Numbered from the stretch's first letter, positions 49,038-57,312 are shown. The stretch is DNA of 64,000 bases from Enterococcus_D entomosocium (GCF_030441895.1 NZ_JARJAS010000002.1); one strand, 5' to 3'. Notes: generated by a model from the letters alone, not told the origin. Translations and numbers: made by a program.

Positions 49038-49093
49038 TATAACATTATAATGTTTATACAAGGATAATAGCACAGAGGATCAAGGTTCGTAAA
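49038..49093 (-). promoter_or_regulatory. Promoter and operator of the EIIC-1/DUF871/kdgK operon
   Basis: Minus strand TTTACG (49088-49093), 18-base spacer, TATTAT with a TGC extension (49064-49069). Just downstream, 49038-49058, is an AT-rich inverted repeat TATAACATT and AATGTTTATA. The 12-base unit TATAACATTATA recurs on the minus strand at 52204-52215 before the GH1 operon, so it is the likely site of one RpiR regulator. Confidence 0.7.
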
Positions 49094-49161
49094 TAGTTTT
49101 TTAAACAGTAGATAGAATAATCTTTTCGCAATAACATTTCTTACAGTAACCATCAAGCGTC

Positions 49162-49416
49162 CTATCGTTGTCCTTTCGGTCGATACTGATACATAAATCG
49201 ATTTTGGATGACGGTACAATTGATGATAAGTAACAAAATGAAAACTGGCGCCAAAGGAGTGCGGATCAACAGGAAAAACAAACTGAGTAAGAAAAGTAAG
49301 GAAACAAGTAATAGTTTCCAAAAAGCCAGCGTGATTCTAGCATTATTTTTTTCTAAAAGAAGATGGGTCAGAAAAATCAAGAGCAAACAACTCACTACTA
49401 GAACCATTCTACTCAC
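49162..49416 (-). CDS. Small membrane protein paired with EIIC (84 residues)
   Basis: Unrecognised 84-residue protein, very rich in Leu, with three likely membrane helices (about residues 2-20, 31-50 and 53-68) and a basic tail (YRPKGQR). Its start overlaps the EIIC-2 stop by eight bases. It has the same size and placement as the protein at 47444, although the sequences look diverged. A role with the neighbouring permease is likely but unproven. Confidence 0.65.
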   Translation of the reverse strand: MSRMVLVVSCLLLIFLTHLLLEKNNARITLAFWKLLLVSLLFLLSLFFLLIRTPLAPVFILLLIINCTVIQNRFMYQYRPKGQR

Positions 49417-50713
49417 CTTCTTTAACTGTTTCTAGCTCTTGCGCCACTTGAAGTTTCTCAAATGCTTTGAAGAATGGATAATAAATCGCTAACGAAACGA
49501 AGAAACAGACGAAGACCATCAAACAAGCAACCCAATTCCAATTTGAGGTGATCAATGCGCCAAGAGGTGCGGGAATTGAAAATGGTGGTTTGACCATCAT
49601 CTTAGGCATCCAATTTAAAGCGGTAACGATATAAACTATAATGGTATTAGCAATTGGCACTAGAATAAAGGGAATCGCCAATAGCGGATTCATTACAATC
49701 GGTGTCCCAAAGATCATTGGTTCATTAATATTAAAAATTCCCGGTAAAATGGAAAGACGCCCCAATTGTTTTAAATAGTTTGAACGGGAGAACATAAACA
49801 AAACAACCAATGCAAGCGTTGATCCTGTTCCACCCATTTGGGCATACCATTGATAAAATTGCTCGGTAAAAAGATTTGGTAGATCAAAGGCAGACATCCC
49901 ATTTTGGAACAATTCTGCATTTTCTAAAATTGCCTGATCCCAAAACGGGCGAATGATGGGACCTAAAACGGCATGGCCATGAATACCCAATACCCAGAAT
50001 ACACAGATTACAAATTGTGTGATGATCCCACCAATCAAATTATTTCCCGTTAAGAACCCTTTTAAAGGAGAGATGGCGATCGTCAACAATCCATTTAAAT
50101 CAAAACCAAAAAAGTGTCGCGGAATCCAAAAGACTAAGATAACTAGCAATGTTGGCAGTAATGCCGCAAAGGATTCTCCTACCACTGGAGGTACGCCTTC
50201 TGGCATCTTGATTTCCAAGTTTTTTGCTTTCGTAAAATGATAAATCTCTACTGAAACTAGCGCCGCAATGATCGCACCGAATAATCCTTGTGATCCAAGT
50301 GAAGCGATGGGTAAATACCTTCCTGCAAGTACGGCATCTCCTGTCGTGCTGATGCCTTCCGCCAAATTGATTGGAACGACCATTAAAATCGTCGCTAACA
50401 TGGATAAAAACCCACTTGTTATCCGATCGAGTTTGTAACTTGCACCTAAGTTGGAGCCGATCGTAAATGAGGCATAGAGAGACATTAGCCCCACCGTAAA
50501 TCGAAAAGGAATGTCAAGTGCCGGTAAATAAGGAGCGACCCATTCGGTATAACCAGGAATCGGCAAATTTAAAATAATGGTGAAAAAAGAGCCAACGATC
50601 GTGAGCGGCAAAATAGAAATCAACCCATTTCGAATTGCCTGCAAGTGCCGCTGCTGTCCAATAGCATTGGCAATCGGTAATAACTTCATTGCAACCGAGT
50701 CTAAAACTTTCAT
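49409..50713 (-). CDS. PTS EIIC permease, lactose/cellobiose type (copy 2)
   Basis: 434-residue EIIC closely similar to copy 1 (VLDSVAMKLLPIANAIGQQRHLQAIRNG; GRLSILPGIFNINEPMIFGTPIVMNP; FWVLGIHGHAVLGPIIRPFW). About ten helices. The two EIICs probably arose by duplication and may take different glycosides. It lies 12 bases after the GH1 gene, so its cargo is probably that enzyme's 6-phospho-beta-glycoside. No EIIA or EIIB domain is encoded in the locus. Confidence 0.92.
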   Translation of the reverse strand: MKVLDSVAMKLLPIANAIGQQRHLQAIRNGLISILPLTIVGSFFTIILNLPIPGYTEWVAPYLPALDIPFRFTVGLMSLYASFTIGSNLGASYKLDRITSGFLSMLATILMVVPINLAEGISTTGDAVLAGRYLPIASLGSQGLFGAIIAALVSVEIYHFTKAKNLEIKMPEGVPPVVGESFAALLPTLLVILVFWIPRHFFGFDLNGLLTIAISPLKGFLTGNNLIGGIITQFVICVFWVLGIHGHAVLGPIIRPFWDQAILENAELFQNGMSAFDLPNLFTEQFYQWYAQMGGTGSTLALVVLFMFSRSNYLKQLGRLSILPGIFNINEPMIFGTPIVMNPLLAIPFILVPIANTIIVYIVTALNWMPKMMVKPPFSIPAPLGALITSNWNWVACLMVFVCFFVSLAIYYPFFKAFEKLQVAQELETVKEGE

Positions 50714-50725
50714 TATAAAAACCTC

Positions 50726-52117
50726 CTAAAATTCGTTTGAAAAACCATTTCTTTGAATCACTTCTTTAAACCATAGACCAGACTTTTTCACCGTTTTTTC
50801 TCCTGTTTCTAAATCTAAGCGATAAAAGCCATAGCGATTTTTGAACGCATTTTGCCAACTCCAACAGTCCACAAATGTCCACATGTGATACCCCAGACAG
50901 TTACTACCCTCCGTCATTGCTTGGTGAAGCTCAATTAAATGCTCTTTTAAAAAAGCAATCCGATAGTTGTCTTGTACTTGCCCCCCTTCGATAAATGTTT
51001 CTTCTCCCTGAATCCCGATGCCATTTTCTGAAACAAACCAATCAATATTCCCGTATTCTAACTGGATTTTTTTGGCGATATCATACAAGCCATGAGGATA
51101 AATTTCAATCCCCCTTGAAGTATTCATCCTTCTGCCGGGCATCTCGTAATCATCGTAAAACCATTCTGGCGAAAAAACTCCCTCGGGATTAGGCAATGAT
51201 TCTTTGGCTCTCACTCGCCGTGGACGGTAATAATTGATCCCTAACAGATCAATCGTTGTTTCAGCAATCAAGGCAAGATCCTGTTCTTCCACTCGTGGCA
51301 TTTGGTCGTAGCACGTTAAAATAGCCTTTAACTCTTGAGGGTAACGACCTTTTAATATCGCTTCATTAAGGGAGCGAGTATAGAAGAGGTCTGCCATTTC
51401 CGCTGCCTTTAAGTCGGCAGGATGCTGGCTTCTTGGGTAAACTGGGATCACATCCATGATGATACCGATTTTTCCTTGATAAGTTCCTTGTCGAAAGACC
51501 TTAACTGCCTCACAGTGAGCAAGGATGATATGGTGAAGTACTTGTGCCGCTCGTTTAAAATCAACTACATAAGGATAGTGCCGGTCATGCAAATAGCCGG
51601 CTTCTGCTGGAATCATCGGCTCATTAAAGGTAAACCAGTACGCAACTTTCTCATGAAATAAATCAAAACAAATTTTCGCATACGCCCGATACGCTTCGAC
51701 GACCTCACGATTTTCAAATCCGCCGATTTCTTGTAATTTCATTGGCATGTCAAAGTGATAAAGATTGATAAACGGTTTGATGCCTCTTTGATTTAACCCA
51801 TCAAGCATTCTGGTATAAAAGTCAACTGCTTCTGGATTGACTTCCCCTGTACCTTCGGGAATAAGACGTGACCAAGAGATCGAAGTCCGAAAAGAATTAA
51901 AAGAAAGTGCCGCCATTCGATCCAAATCCGCTTCCATTTCCTGATAAAACCTTGATGTATGTTCTGTTGTAACTCCTTCAAAAAACCGATGGTTATACTT
52001 TTTTGATGCATAATCCCAAATGTTTTCTCCTTTCTTGTCTCCAGCTATCGTTCCTTCTGATTGTGTCGCACTCGTTGCTGCACCCCAGAAAAAATTCTTT
52101 GAAAAATTATACTCCAT
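50726..52117 (-). CDS. 6-phospho-beta-glucosidase (GH1, second in window)
   Basis: 463-residue GH1 enzyme. It opens FSKNFFWGAATSATQSEG. Acid/base Glu in YWFTFNEPMIPAEAGY and nucleophile Glu in WFVSENGIGIQGEE. GYHMWTFVDCWSWQNAFKNRYGF is the aglycone-side signature. It would hydrolyse a phosphorylated beta-linked disaccharide from EIIC-2. First gene of a leftward operon with EIIC-2 and the small membrane protein, opposite an RpiR regulator gene. Substrate class is inferred: phospho-cellobiose, phospho-chitobiose-like or other. Confidence 0.9.
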   Translation of the reverse strand: MEYNFSKNFFWGAATSATQSEGTIAGDKKGENIWDYASKKYNHRFFEGVTTEHTSRFYQEMEADLDRMAALSFNSFRTSISWSRLIPEGTGEVNPEAVDFYTRMLDGLNQRGIKPFINLYHFDMPMKLQEIGGFENREVVEAYRAYAKICFDLFHEKVAYWFTFNEPMIPAEAGYLHDRHYPYVVDFKRAAQVLHHIILAHCEAVKVFRQGTYQGKIGIIMDVIPVYPRSQHPADLKAAEMADLFYTRSLNEAILKGRYPQELKAILTCYDQMPRVEEQDLALIAETTIDLLGINYYRPRRVRAKESLPNPEGVFSPEWFYDDYEMPGRRMNTSRGIEIYPHGLYDIAKKIQLEYGNIDWFVSENGIGIQGEETFIEGGQVQDNYRIAFLKEHLIELHQAMTEGSNCLGYHMWTFVDCWSWQNAFKNRYGFYRLDLETGEKTVKKSGLWFKEVIQRNGFSNEF

Positions 52118-52180
52118 GTCGCCCTCCTACAATTCCTTTTTTACTAAGCGAAGCATCCGCTTACATCGTTGAACAACGAA

Positions 52181-52217
52181 AGTATAGCATGAAGTAAAAT
52201 CAATATAATGTTATAAT
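52181..52217. promoter_or_regulatory. Divergent promoter/operator between the GH1 operon and the RpiR gene
   Basis: Leftward: TATACT with TGC extension (52181-52186), 17-base spacer, weak -35 ATTATA (52204-52209). Rightward: TATAAT with TGT extension (52212-52217). The 12-base TATAATGTTATA (52204-52215, shared with 49038) lies over both promoters, as expected for a common repressor site. Confidence 0.6.
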
Positions 52218-52224
52218 CCAAAAT

Positions 52225-52238
52225 AGAGAACGTTTTCA
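52225..52238. promoter_or_regulatory. cre site (CcpA) between the GH1 operon and the RpiR gene
   Basis: Minus strand TGAAAACGTTCTCT matches the cre consensus at 13 of 14 positions and sits just downstream of the rightward -10 box. Confidence 0.65.
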
Positions 52239-52288
52239 TCCCTTGTCATTTGTTCCACAAAAAAAACACTTTGTTACGGAGGTGCATC

Positions 52289-53059
52289 ATGCTTTTTCTT
52301 GACTACAATCCTGAACTTACTGCACTAGAATACGAGGTTTACCTATTTGTATCAAAAAACTTGGCTTCAGTATCTAAAATGAAGATGAAAGTACTTGCCA
52401 AAGAGACCCATACCAGTACTGCTAGTATTAGCCGCTTTTGCAAAAAATTTGAATGTGATACGTTTACCGAATTTAAGATCAATTTGCGCTTTTACTTAGA
52501 TTCTCTCGTAAAATCCAAAATATCCGATAGTGATGAGTCCCAAACAATTGATTTCTTAAAGCGAGTAAACCAACCCTTTTTATCTGAAAGAATCGATCGA
52601 GCAACAGAGATTCTTAAGAACAAAAGCTTTGTGCTATTTATTGGATCAGGCTTATCTGAAACGATTGCGGAATATGGTGCACTCTATTTTACTGACTTAG
52701 GAAAAACGGCATTAAAAGTTGATGATCCCTCAAATTATCCTATCGACTGGTTTCCAGAAGACATATTGTGCAAAACCGGTATCATTGTTTTGTCGATTTC
52801 CGGGGAAACACAAGAAATGATTCGATACTTACAAAAGTTAAATCAAAAAGAGTGTCAGATAATTGCCATCACGAATACGGAAGATTCAACCATCAGCCAG
52901 TTATCCGACTTAACGGTGCCCTATTACATCGAAAGAGAGACCATTTTTAAAGCTAGTCAAAAAAAAGAGAAAACCATTGAACTGACTTCTCAGCTACCAG
53001 CAATCTATTTAATTGAAAAAATTGCCAAAAGAATACGCCTATCAGAAGAACTTCTCTGA
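52289..53059 (+). CDS. MurR/RpiR-family regulator (divergent from GH1)
   Basis: 256 residues: N-terminal helix-turn-helix (MKMKVLAKETHTSTASISRFCKKFECDTFTEFKINL region, residues about 30-75) and a C-terminal SIS sugar-isomerase fold (FIGSGLSETIAEYGALYFTDLG, then IIVLSISGETQEMIRYLQ) that binds phosphosugars. Start at ATG 52289 after ACGGAGGTG. It is divergent from the GH1-EIIC-2 operon and probably controls it through the shared TATAATGTTATA site. The stop codon is inside its own terminator. Confidence 0.9.
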   Translation: MLFLDYNPELTALEYEVYLFVSKNLASVSKMKMKVLAKETHTSTASISRFCKKFECDTFTEFKINLRFYLDSLVKSKISDSDESQTIDFLKRVNQPFLSERIDRATEILKNKSFVLFIGSGLSETIAEYGALYFTDLGKTALKVDDPSNYPIDWFPEDILCKTGIIVLSISGETQEMIRYLQKLNQKECQIIAITNTEDSTISQLSDLTVPYYIERETIFKASQKKEKTIELTSQLPAIYLIEKIAKRIRLSEELL

Positions 53060-53067
53060 TAGGCGTA
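53034..53067 (+). terminator. Terminator overlapping the end of the RpiR gene
   Basis: Perfect 13-base arms TACGCCTATCAGA (53034-53046) and TCTGATAGGCGTA (53055-53067) with an eight-base loop. The stop codon TGA lies in the right arm. A short T run follows. Confidence 0.75.
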
Positions 53068-53082
53068 GGTAGTTTTAATTAT

Positions 53083-53820
53083 TCAGCGGCCTTCACAATC
53101 AGTAACTAAATCAAATAAAAGTTCCACCAAATAAATGGCTGGAATTTGTGAGGACAATGAATCAGCTTCTTGATTATCGGAATAATAATAAGCAAAATTT
53201 CGCTCAGATAGTTTAGCAATTGACGTTGTTGAACGATTTGTCAGTGAAATGGTTGAAATTCCAGCGAGGCTACATTCAGTGATCAAAGATTCAAGGAATG
53301 GATCGGCGCCTTTATTAGAAAAGACTAGCAACGTGGTTTCGCTACTTAAGGTTCGCCAAACGGATTTAATCGATGTTGCTTCTTCCTCTACGCTCACGAT
53401 CTTATCTAAACGTGCAAACTTTTGTTGGGCATAGCTCAAAGCAAGTGTCGATTCCCTATCACTGGCTAAGATCAAAAGATTTGCTTTACTTATTCGTTTG
53501 GCGATCGTTAATAATGTTTCTCGATAGAAGGATTCATCCATACGTTCAAAAAAATAGTGCAGGGCTTTTTTATCTTGTTTGAATAATCGATCAGTCTTTC
53601 CTTGTTTCTGTAACGTCTTTTTCAATTTGATTTTAAATTCTGAAAAACCTTCGCAATCAAATTTTCGACAAAACCGCAGAACAGTCGTTGAGCTAGTTTT
53701 TGTTGTATCAGCCAGTTCACGAATAGACATCGAACAGACTTCTGCTTGCTGATTTAAAACGTATTGAAATAGTTGCCATTCTTTCTTACTGAACGACTTA
53801 TTCTTGGCAGTGAGTTCCAT
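53083..53820 (-). CDS. MurR/RpiR-family regulator (second copy, convergent)
   Basis: 245 residues with the same plan: N-terminal HTH (MSIRELADTTKTSSTTVLRFCRKFDCEGFSEF) and a C-terminal SIS-like domain, but the sugar-binding loop is degenerate (LLILASDRESTLALSYAQ in place of the usual G-x-G-S-S). It is transcribed toward the first RpiR gene. Two RpiR regulators at one locus suggest a sugar-phosphate signal for each operon or a heteromeric sensor. RBS GGAGAAAACG precedes the ATG. Confidence 0.85.
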   Translation of the reverse strand: MELTAKNKSFSKKEWQLFQYVLNQQAEVCSMSIRELADTTKTSSTTVLRFCRKFDCEGFSEFKIKLKKTLQKQGKTDRLFKQDKKALHYFFERMDESFYRETLLTIAKRISKANLLILASDRESTLALSYAQQKFARLDKIVSVEEEATSIKSVWRTLSSETTLLVFSNKGADPFLESLITECSLAGISTISLTNRSTTSIAKLSERNFAYYYSDNQEADSLSSQIPAIYLVELLFDLVTDCEGR

Positions 53821-53834
53821 TCGTTTTCTCCTTG

Positions 53835-54338
53835 TTACGCCCCTTCGTCTCCAGCAATCTTCTTCTCATAAATAAAATCATCCATAACAAATCCCGAACC
53901 AATCGTAACGGTGCGTTCAGAAACGCGTTCAAAGCCGCGATGTTCATAAACAGCGATCGCCTGCTGATTTTGTTTGTTGACGTTTAAATGCAACGTTTTG
54001 CCTGAGGCGATTTCCTCATACCAATCAAAGACTTGGCTGGCATAGCCTTTGCCTCTTGTGGATAGGTGGAGATACAATTTACTTAAATAAATCTGCTGCG
54101 GCGTTTCTTCATACGCTGTATACCCCACTGCTTGGTCACCTTCCATTAGTAAAAGATAGACGGCTCCTTGCTGGACTTCGTTTTGAATCGCTGCTGGTGA
54201 TTGATAATGAGCCAGCATATACGCGACTTGATCCGAACCAATGATTGGTGTAAACACTTCTGGCCAGATTTCGTTGATCAAACGATCCAACGTTTGGAAG
54301 TCTTCTGGTGATTGAATGATTTTTTGTGTAATTGCCAT
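53835..54338 (-). CDS. GNAT-family N-acetyltransferase
   Basis: 167-residue GNAT enzyme. The acetyl-CoA loop reads KLYLHLSTRGKGYASQVFDWY (a variant of Q/R-x-x-G-x-G/A), followed by LHLNVNKQNQQAIAVYEHRGF, the usual N-x-x-A-x-x-x-Y-x-x-x-G-F pattern. RBS GAAGGGATTC. It starts 14 bases after the second RpiR gene stop on the same strand, upstream of it, so it may be co-transcribed with that regulator. Substrate unknown. Confidence 0.85.
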   Translation of the reverse strand: MAITQKIIQSPEDFQTLDRLINEIWPEVFTPIIGSDQVAYMLAHYQSPAAIQNEVQQGAVYLLLMEGDQAVGYTAYEETPQQIYLSKLYLHLSTRGKGYASQVFDWYEEIASGKTLHLNVNKQNQQAIAVYEHRGFERVSERTVTIGSGFVMDDFIYEKKIAGDEGA

Positions 54339-54509
54339 AAGAATCCCTTCTCTCTGTTGCTGTGCGAAACAGAAACTCGCTTATAAATATCTCTATTATA
54401 AGGGAAGAACCAAAAAAAGAAAGGGCACGTTGAATAAAGATCCCTAAAAGTTTCAAAAGATGGTAAACTAGAAGTGAAAAAATGGCTACAAAAAGGAGGT
54501 AGCAATACG

Positions 54510-54773
54510 ATGCAACTCTTACAACTACTTTTACTGGCAATCATTTTTGTTTCTTTCTTCTTGGTGTTGATTGGATGGGTTTTATCGATGACCAATGGCT
54601 TGATCTTTTCTCGTTTTCCTCAGCAATTTAAAGCACACGCTCATGATCCTAACTATGAAAAAGAACGACAAGCAGGCAAGCGCTTGAAAGAGATTATATT
54701 TCGACGCATTATTCCTTTAGGAATAGCTTCTTTGCTCGTCTATGGATTAACCGCACTATTAAACGTCCTTTAA
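54510..54773 (+). CDS. Small membrane protein of unknown function (87 residues)
   Basis: Not recognised. An N-terminal hydrophobic helix (LLQLLLLAIIFVSFFLVLIGW), a basic cytoplasmic or external loop (FSRFPQQFKAHAHDPNYEKERQAGKRLKEIIFRR) and a second helix at the C-terminus. I choose the ATG at 54510, ten bases after AAAGGAGG. An in-frame ATG at 54474 lies before that site. Monocistronic. It ends before a large bidirectional terminator. Confidence 0.65.
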   Translation: MQLLQLLLLAIIFVSFFLVLIGWVLSMTNGLIFSRFPQQFKAHAHDPNYEKERQAGKRLKEIIFRRIIPLGIASLLVYGLTALLNVL

Positions 54774-54808
54774 AAGTTTTTAAAAAGACTTGAACGAATC
54801 AAAAAATA

Positions 54809-54889
54809 ACCGGCATCTTTTCCTGTTGATCAATGCTCCTTTCGCTTTCGCTGTGGGGAACATCAATGCATAAGATGCCGGTTTTTTTA
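54809..54889. terminator. Bidirectional terminator
   Basis: ACCGGCATCTT and AAGATGCCGGT arms at the two ends with an inner GTTGATCAATGC region partly pairing with GAACATCAATGCA side, and A/T runs on both outer sides. It ends the genes at 54510 (+) and 54887 (-). Confidence 0.75.
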
Positions 54890-55057
54890 TTTGCTTACTG
54901 CTGCTTTAGAGGCTTGAACTTTTTTCAGTAAAGCGAAGAGGACTTGGCTATCATCGATAGCCGCAATATATTGTTGGCAAATTGCCATCATTTCTGTTTC
55001 ATCCATTTTATCTAAAGAAATAACTAATTCATTTTCTACTACCTGCTTATTATTCAT
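54887..55057 (-). CDS. Small acidic protein (56 residues), unknown
   Basis: A short frame with a good ribosome binding site (AGGGAGCCC, ending four bases before ATG) encoding a 56-residue, mostly helical protein: NNKQVVENELVISLDKMDE at the start, then MMAICQQYIAAIDDSQVLF and a Lys/Ala-rich end (KKVQASKAAVSK). No membrane segment. The stop overlaps the outer T run of the terminator. I do not recognise it. Codon use and the start context support a real gene rather than chance. Confidence 0.55.
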   Translation of the reverse strand: MNNKQVVENELVISLDKMDETEMMAICQQYIAAIDDSQVLFALLKKVQASKAAVSK

Positions 55058-55188
55058 AGGGCTCCCTACTTTCTTCCTTTGTTACCTCTAGTTTGCCATG
55101 AATGAGCAGGTTCCGTAAGAACTTTTCAGTTTACAAACAGGAAACGGGTGGTTTACATCCTTGTCCTACCAAGGTTTTTCCAGAAAAT

Positions 55189-56064
55189 TTATTCGGTAGC
55201 TGGCTCAATGTGGATGTCAGTATCAAACACCTGAAAACGATCAGCTAAGAGATCTTCAATAGCATCTGCCACGTTATGACTCTTTTCAACCGTCAAAGAT
55301 TTGTCCATCGTCACGACGACATCAAGAAAAACATTGGCGCCATACATTCTTCCTCGAATCGATTTAACAGATTTCACTTCAGAAAAACCAGCGATTGCCG
55401 CTTCATACTCCACGACTAACGATTCATCAAACCCATCAGAAAGTGAAAAGGCACTCTCGCGAAAAATATCAACGGCGGTTTTGATAATCAAAAGAGCTAC
55501 CACGATCGCAGTCAAACTGTCTAACCAACCGATACCAAATGAGGCGGCAAAAATAGCGATCGCCGTTCCAATACTCGTCCACGCATCGCTGCGGTTGTCT
55601 TTAGCAGCTGCTAGCAAAGCGGAGCTTTTTACGCGAGCGGATAATCGCTTATTGTAGTAATACATACCATACATCAAAATAGCTGAAATGATACCGACGA
55701 CTGCCGCAATCATATCGGGACTTTGCGTTTCACCGAGTAGAATCGTTTGAATGGAGGACCATAAAACCTGCAGACCGACCGCCAGCATAATCAAGGATGT
55801 TACGAGACTCGCCACATTTTCTGCTTTCCAATGACCATATTTATGGTCTTCATCTGCTGGCTTTTGAGCCAAACGCAAACCGATCAAAACAGCGATAGAC
55901 GCTACGATATCCGTCGCATTGTTTAATCCATCCGCCCATAATCCTTCAGAGTTTGCCAAACGACCAATAACTAGTTTGGCGATGGAAACAAAAATGTAGG
56001 CAACGATACTTAAGATAGCGCCTCTTTCTGCTTGTTCTAATTCTGCATATCTTGTTTGATTCAT
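55189..56064 (-). CDS. Cation diffusion facilitator (CDF) metal exporter
   Basis: 291-residue CDF transporter with six helices (about residues 12-190) and a C-terminal cytoplasmic domain (about 200-291). The TM2 metal motif reads GLWADGLNNATD (N-x-x-x-D in place of the zinc-type H-x-x-x-D) and TM5 has NRSDAWTSIG (D-x-x-x-T/S). The Asn-containing motif is typical of the Mn2+ (MntE/MneP) branch, so manganese export is likely. RBS GGAGGGG. Single gene. Confidence 0.87.
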   Translation of the reverse strand: MNQTRYAELEQAERGAILSIVAYIFVSIAKLVIGRLANSEGLWADGLNNATDIVASIAVLIGLRLAQKPADEDHKYGHWKAENVASLVTSLIMLAVGLQVLWSSIQTILLGETQSPDMIAAVVGIISAILMYGMYYYNKRLSARVKSSALLAAAKDNRSDAWTSIGTAIAIFAASFGIGWLDSLTAIVVALLIIKTAVDIFRESAFSLSDGFDESLVVEYEAAIAGFSEVKSVKSIRGRMYGANVFLDVVVTMDKSLTVEKSHNVADAIEDLLADRFQVFDTDIHIEPATE

Positions 56065-56201
56065 GTCATCCCCTCCAATTAGTCAACTTGAAAATAATAG
56101 CTGAAATTTTCATCAATTGCATCATTTATTTGAGAGATTTTATTTTTTAGGAGTGGCAAACATTCACTTCTAGTGAAACGAATTTCTGTTCTGAGGTTAC
56201 C

Positions 56202-56236
56202 AAAAAAACAGGACTCCCAAGGGAATCCTGTTTTTT
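56202..56236. terminator. Bidirectional terminator after the ferredoxin-NADP reductase gene
   Basis: AAAAACAGGA and TCCTGTTTTT arms with a short loop, T and A runs on both sides. Confidence 0.85.
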
Positions 56237-56264
56237 GCTTTTTTTCTTTCACAAAGAATCGCTG

Positions 56265-57290
56265 CTACTCGTTCACCAGCAGCTGTCGATTTCTTTCACT
56301 GAATTTCTCATTATGGGAAGAAACCATCGCCTGTGGGACACTGGTCGGCTCTAAATAGTGTTTGATTTGGTTGACTGCTTGCGCAGCATCTTGAAAGGCG
56401 CCTGCCAAAAGATTCACTTTGCCTTTGAAGTAATGGATGTCACCAGCTGCAAACACACCGGGATGGCTGGTTTTTGTTGGAATCTCACAGTTCAAATAAA
56501 AATCTTCGTGACGTGCGAGATCAAAGGAAACTTTATCTAACAAGGCACTGTCCCGGTCATAGCCATGTTGGATCAACAAATGATCGCATAAAAAATCGAT
56601 CGTTTCTTGGTTAGCACTGTTTTTTAATCTTAGAACCATATTGAAGGTTTCGGCTTGATTCACCCCGTCAATCGTGTGATTCATCAACACTTGAATCCCT
56701 TCTGCTTTCATCTTCTTTACTTGTGCTTCATGGGCCTTCAATTTCTCGCCCCGATAACAAAGCGAAACTTTTGCCCCATAAGACGCCGCTTCAATCGCAT
56801 AATCAACTGCTGCATCCCCGCCGCCAGAGATCACAAGATGTTTGCCTTGGATCGCTTGCTGGTCAGGAAACTGATAGTGGATATAGTTGTCGACATTATT
56901 ATGGATGAAACAAGGCAATTTTTGCGGAGAAACGACACCGCCGCCAATACAAACTAAAACGGTGCGTCCAACATGGGTCCTCCCTTGGTCATCCACTGCA
57001 TAAAAAAGATCGTCTTCCTTGGTCAATTCGATGATTTTCGTTTTCAGATAGATCGTTGGATCAAACAACTTAGCCTGTTCAATCAAGTGTTCTTTGACTT
57101 TCTTCCCCTTGGTTGGCGGCAATGCACCCACATCCCAGACCATTTTTTCAGGATAAAAATTGATCTTCCCGCCTAATTCGGCTTGTGCTTCAAACAATAC
57201 GACCGATAGATCACGTAATCCAGCATAAAAACTCGCATAGAGCCCCGTGGGCCCTCCTCCGATAATCAGAACATCTGCTATAGTGGTCAT
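56265..57290 (-). CDS. Ferredoxin/flavodoxin-NADP+ reductase, thioredoxin-reductase-like (YumC type)
   Basis: 341-residue flavoprotein of the thioredoxin-reductase fold without redox cysteines. FAD motif ADVLIIGGGPTGLYASFYAGLR. NADP motif HLVISGGGDAAVDYAIEAA, in which the C-x-x-C of true thioredoxin reductases is replaced. C-terminal FAAGDIHYFKGKVNLLAGAFQDAAQAVNQI binds FAD. Such YumC-type enzymes reduce ferredoxin or flavodoxin, and IruO relatives help release iron from siderophores or heme. A Fur box over its promoter fits the iron link. RBS GGAGGCTAGCC. Confidence 0.9.
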   Translation of the reverse strand: MTTIADVLIIGGGPTGLYASFYAGLRDLSVVLFEAQAELGGKINFYPEKMVWDVGALPPTKGKKVKEHLIEQAKLFDPTIYLKTKIIELTKEDDLFYAVDDQGRTHVGRTVLVCIGGGVVSPQKLPCFIHNNVDNYIHYQFPDQQAIQGKHLVISGGGDAAVDYAIEAASYGAKVSLCYRGEKLKAHEAQVKKMKAEGIQVLMNHTIDGVNQAETFNMVLRLKNSANQETIDFLCDHLLIQHGYDRDSALLDKVSFDLARHEDFYLNCEIPTKTSHPGVFAAGDIHYFKGKVNLLAGAFQDAAQAVNQIKHYLEPTSVPQAMVSSHNEKFSERNRQLLVNE

Positions 57291-57312
57291 TGGCTAGCCT
57301 CCCTTTCATAAA

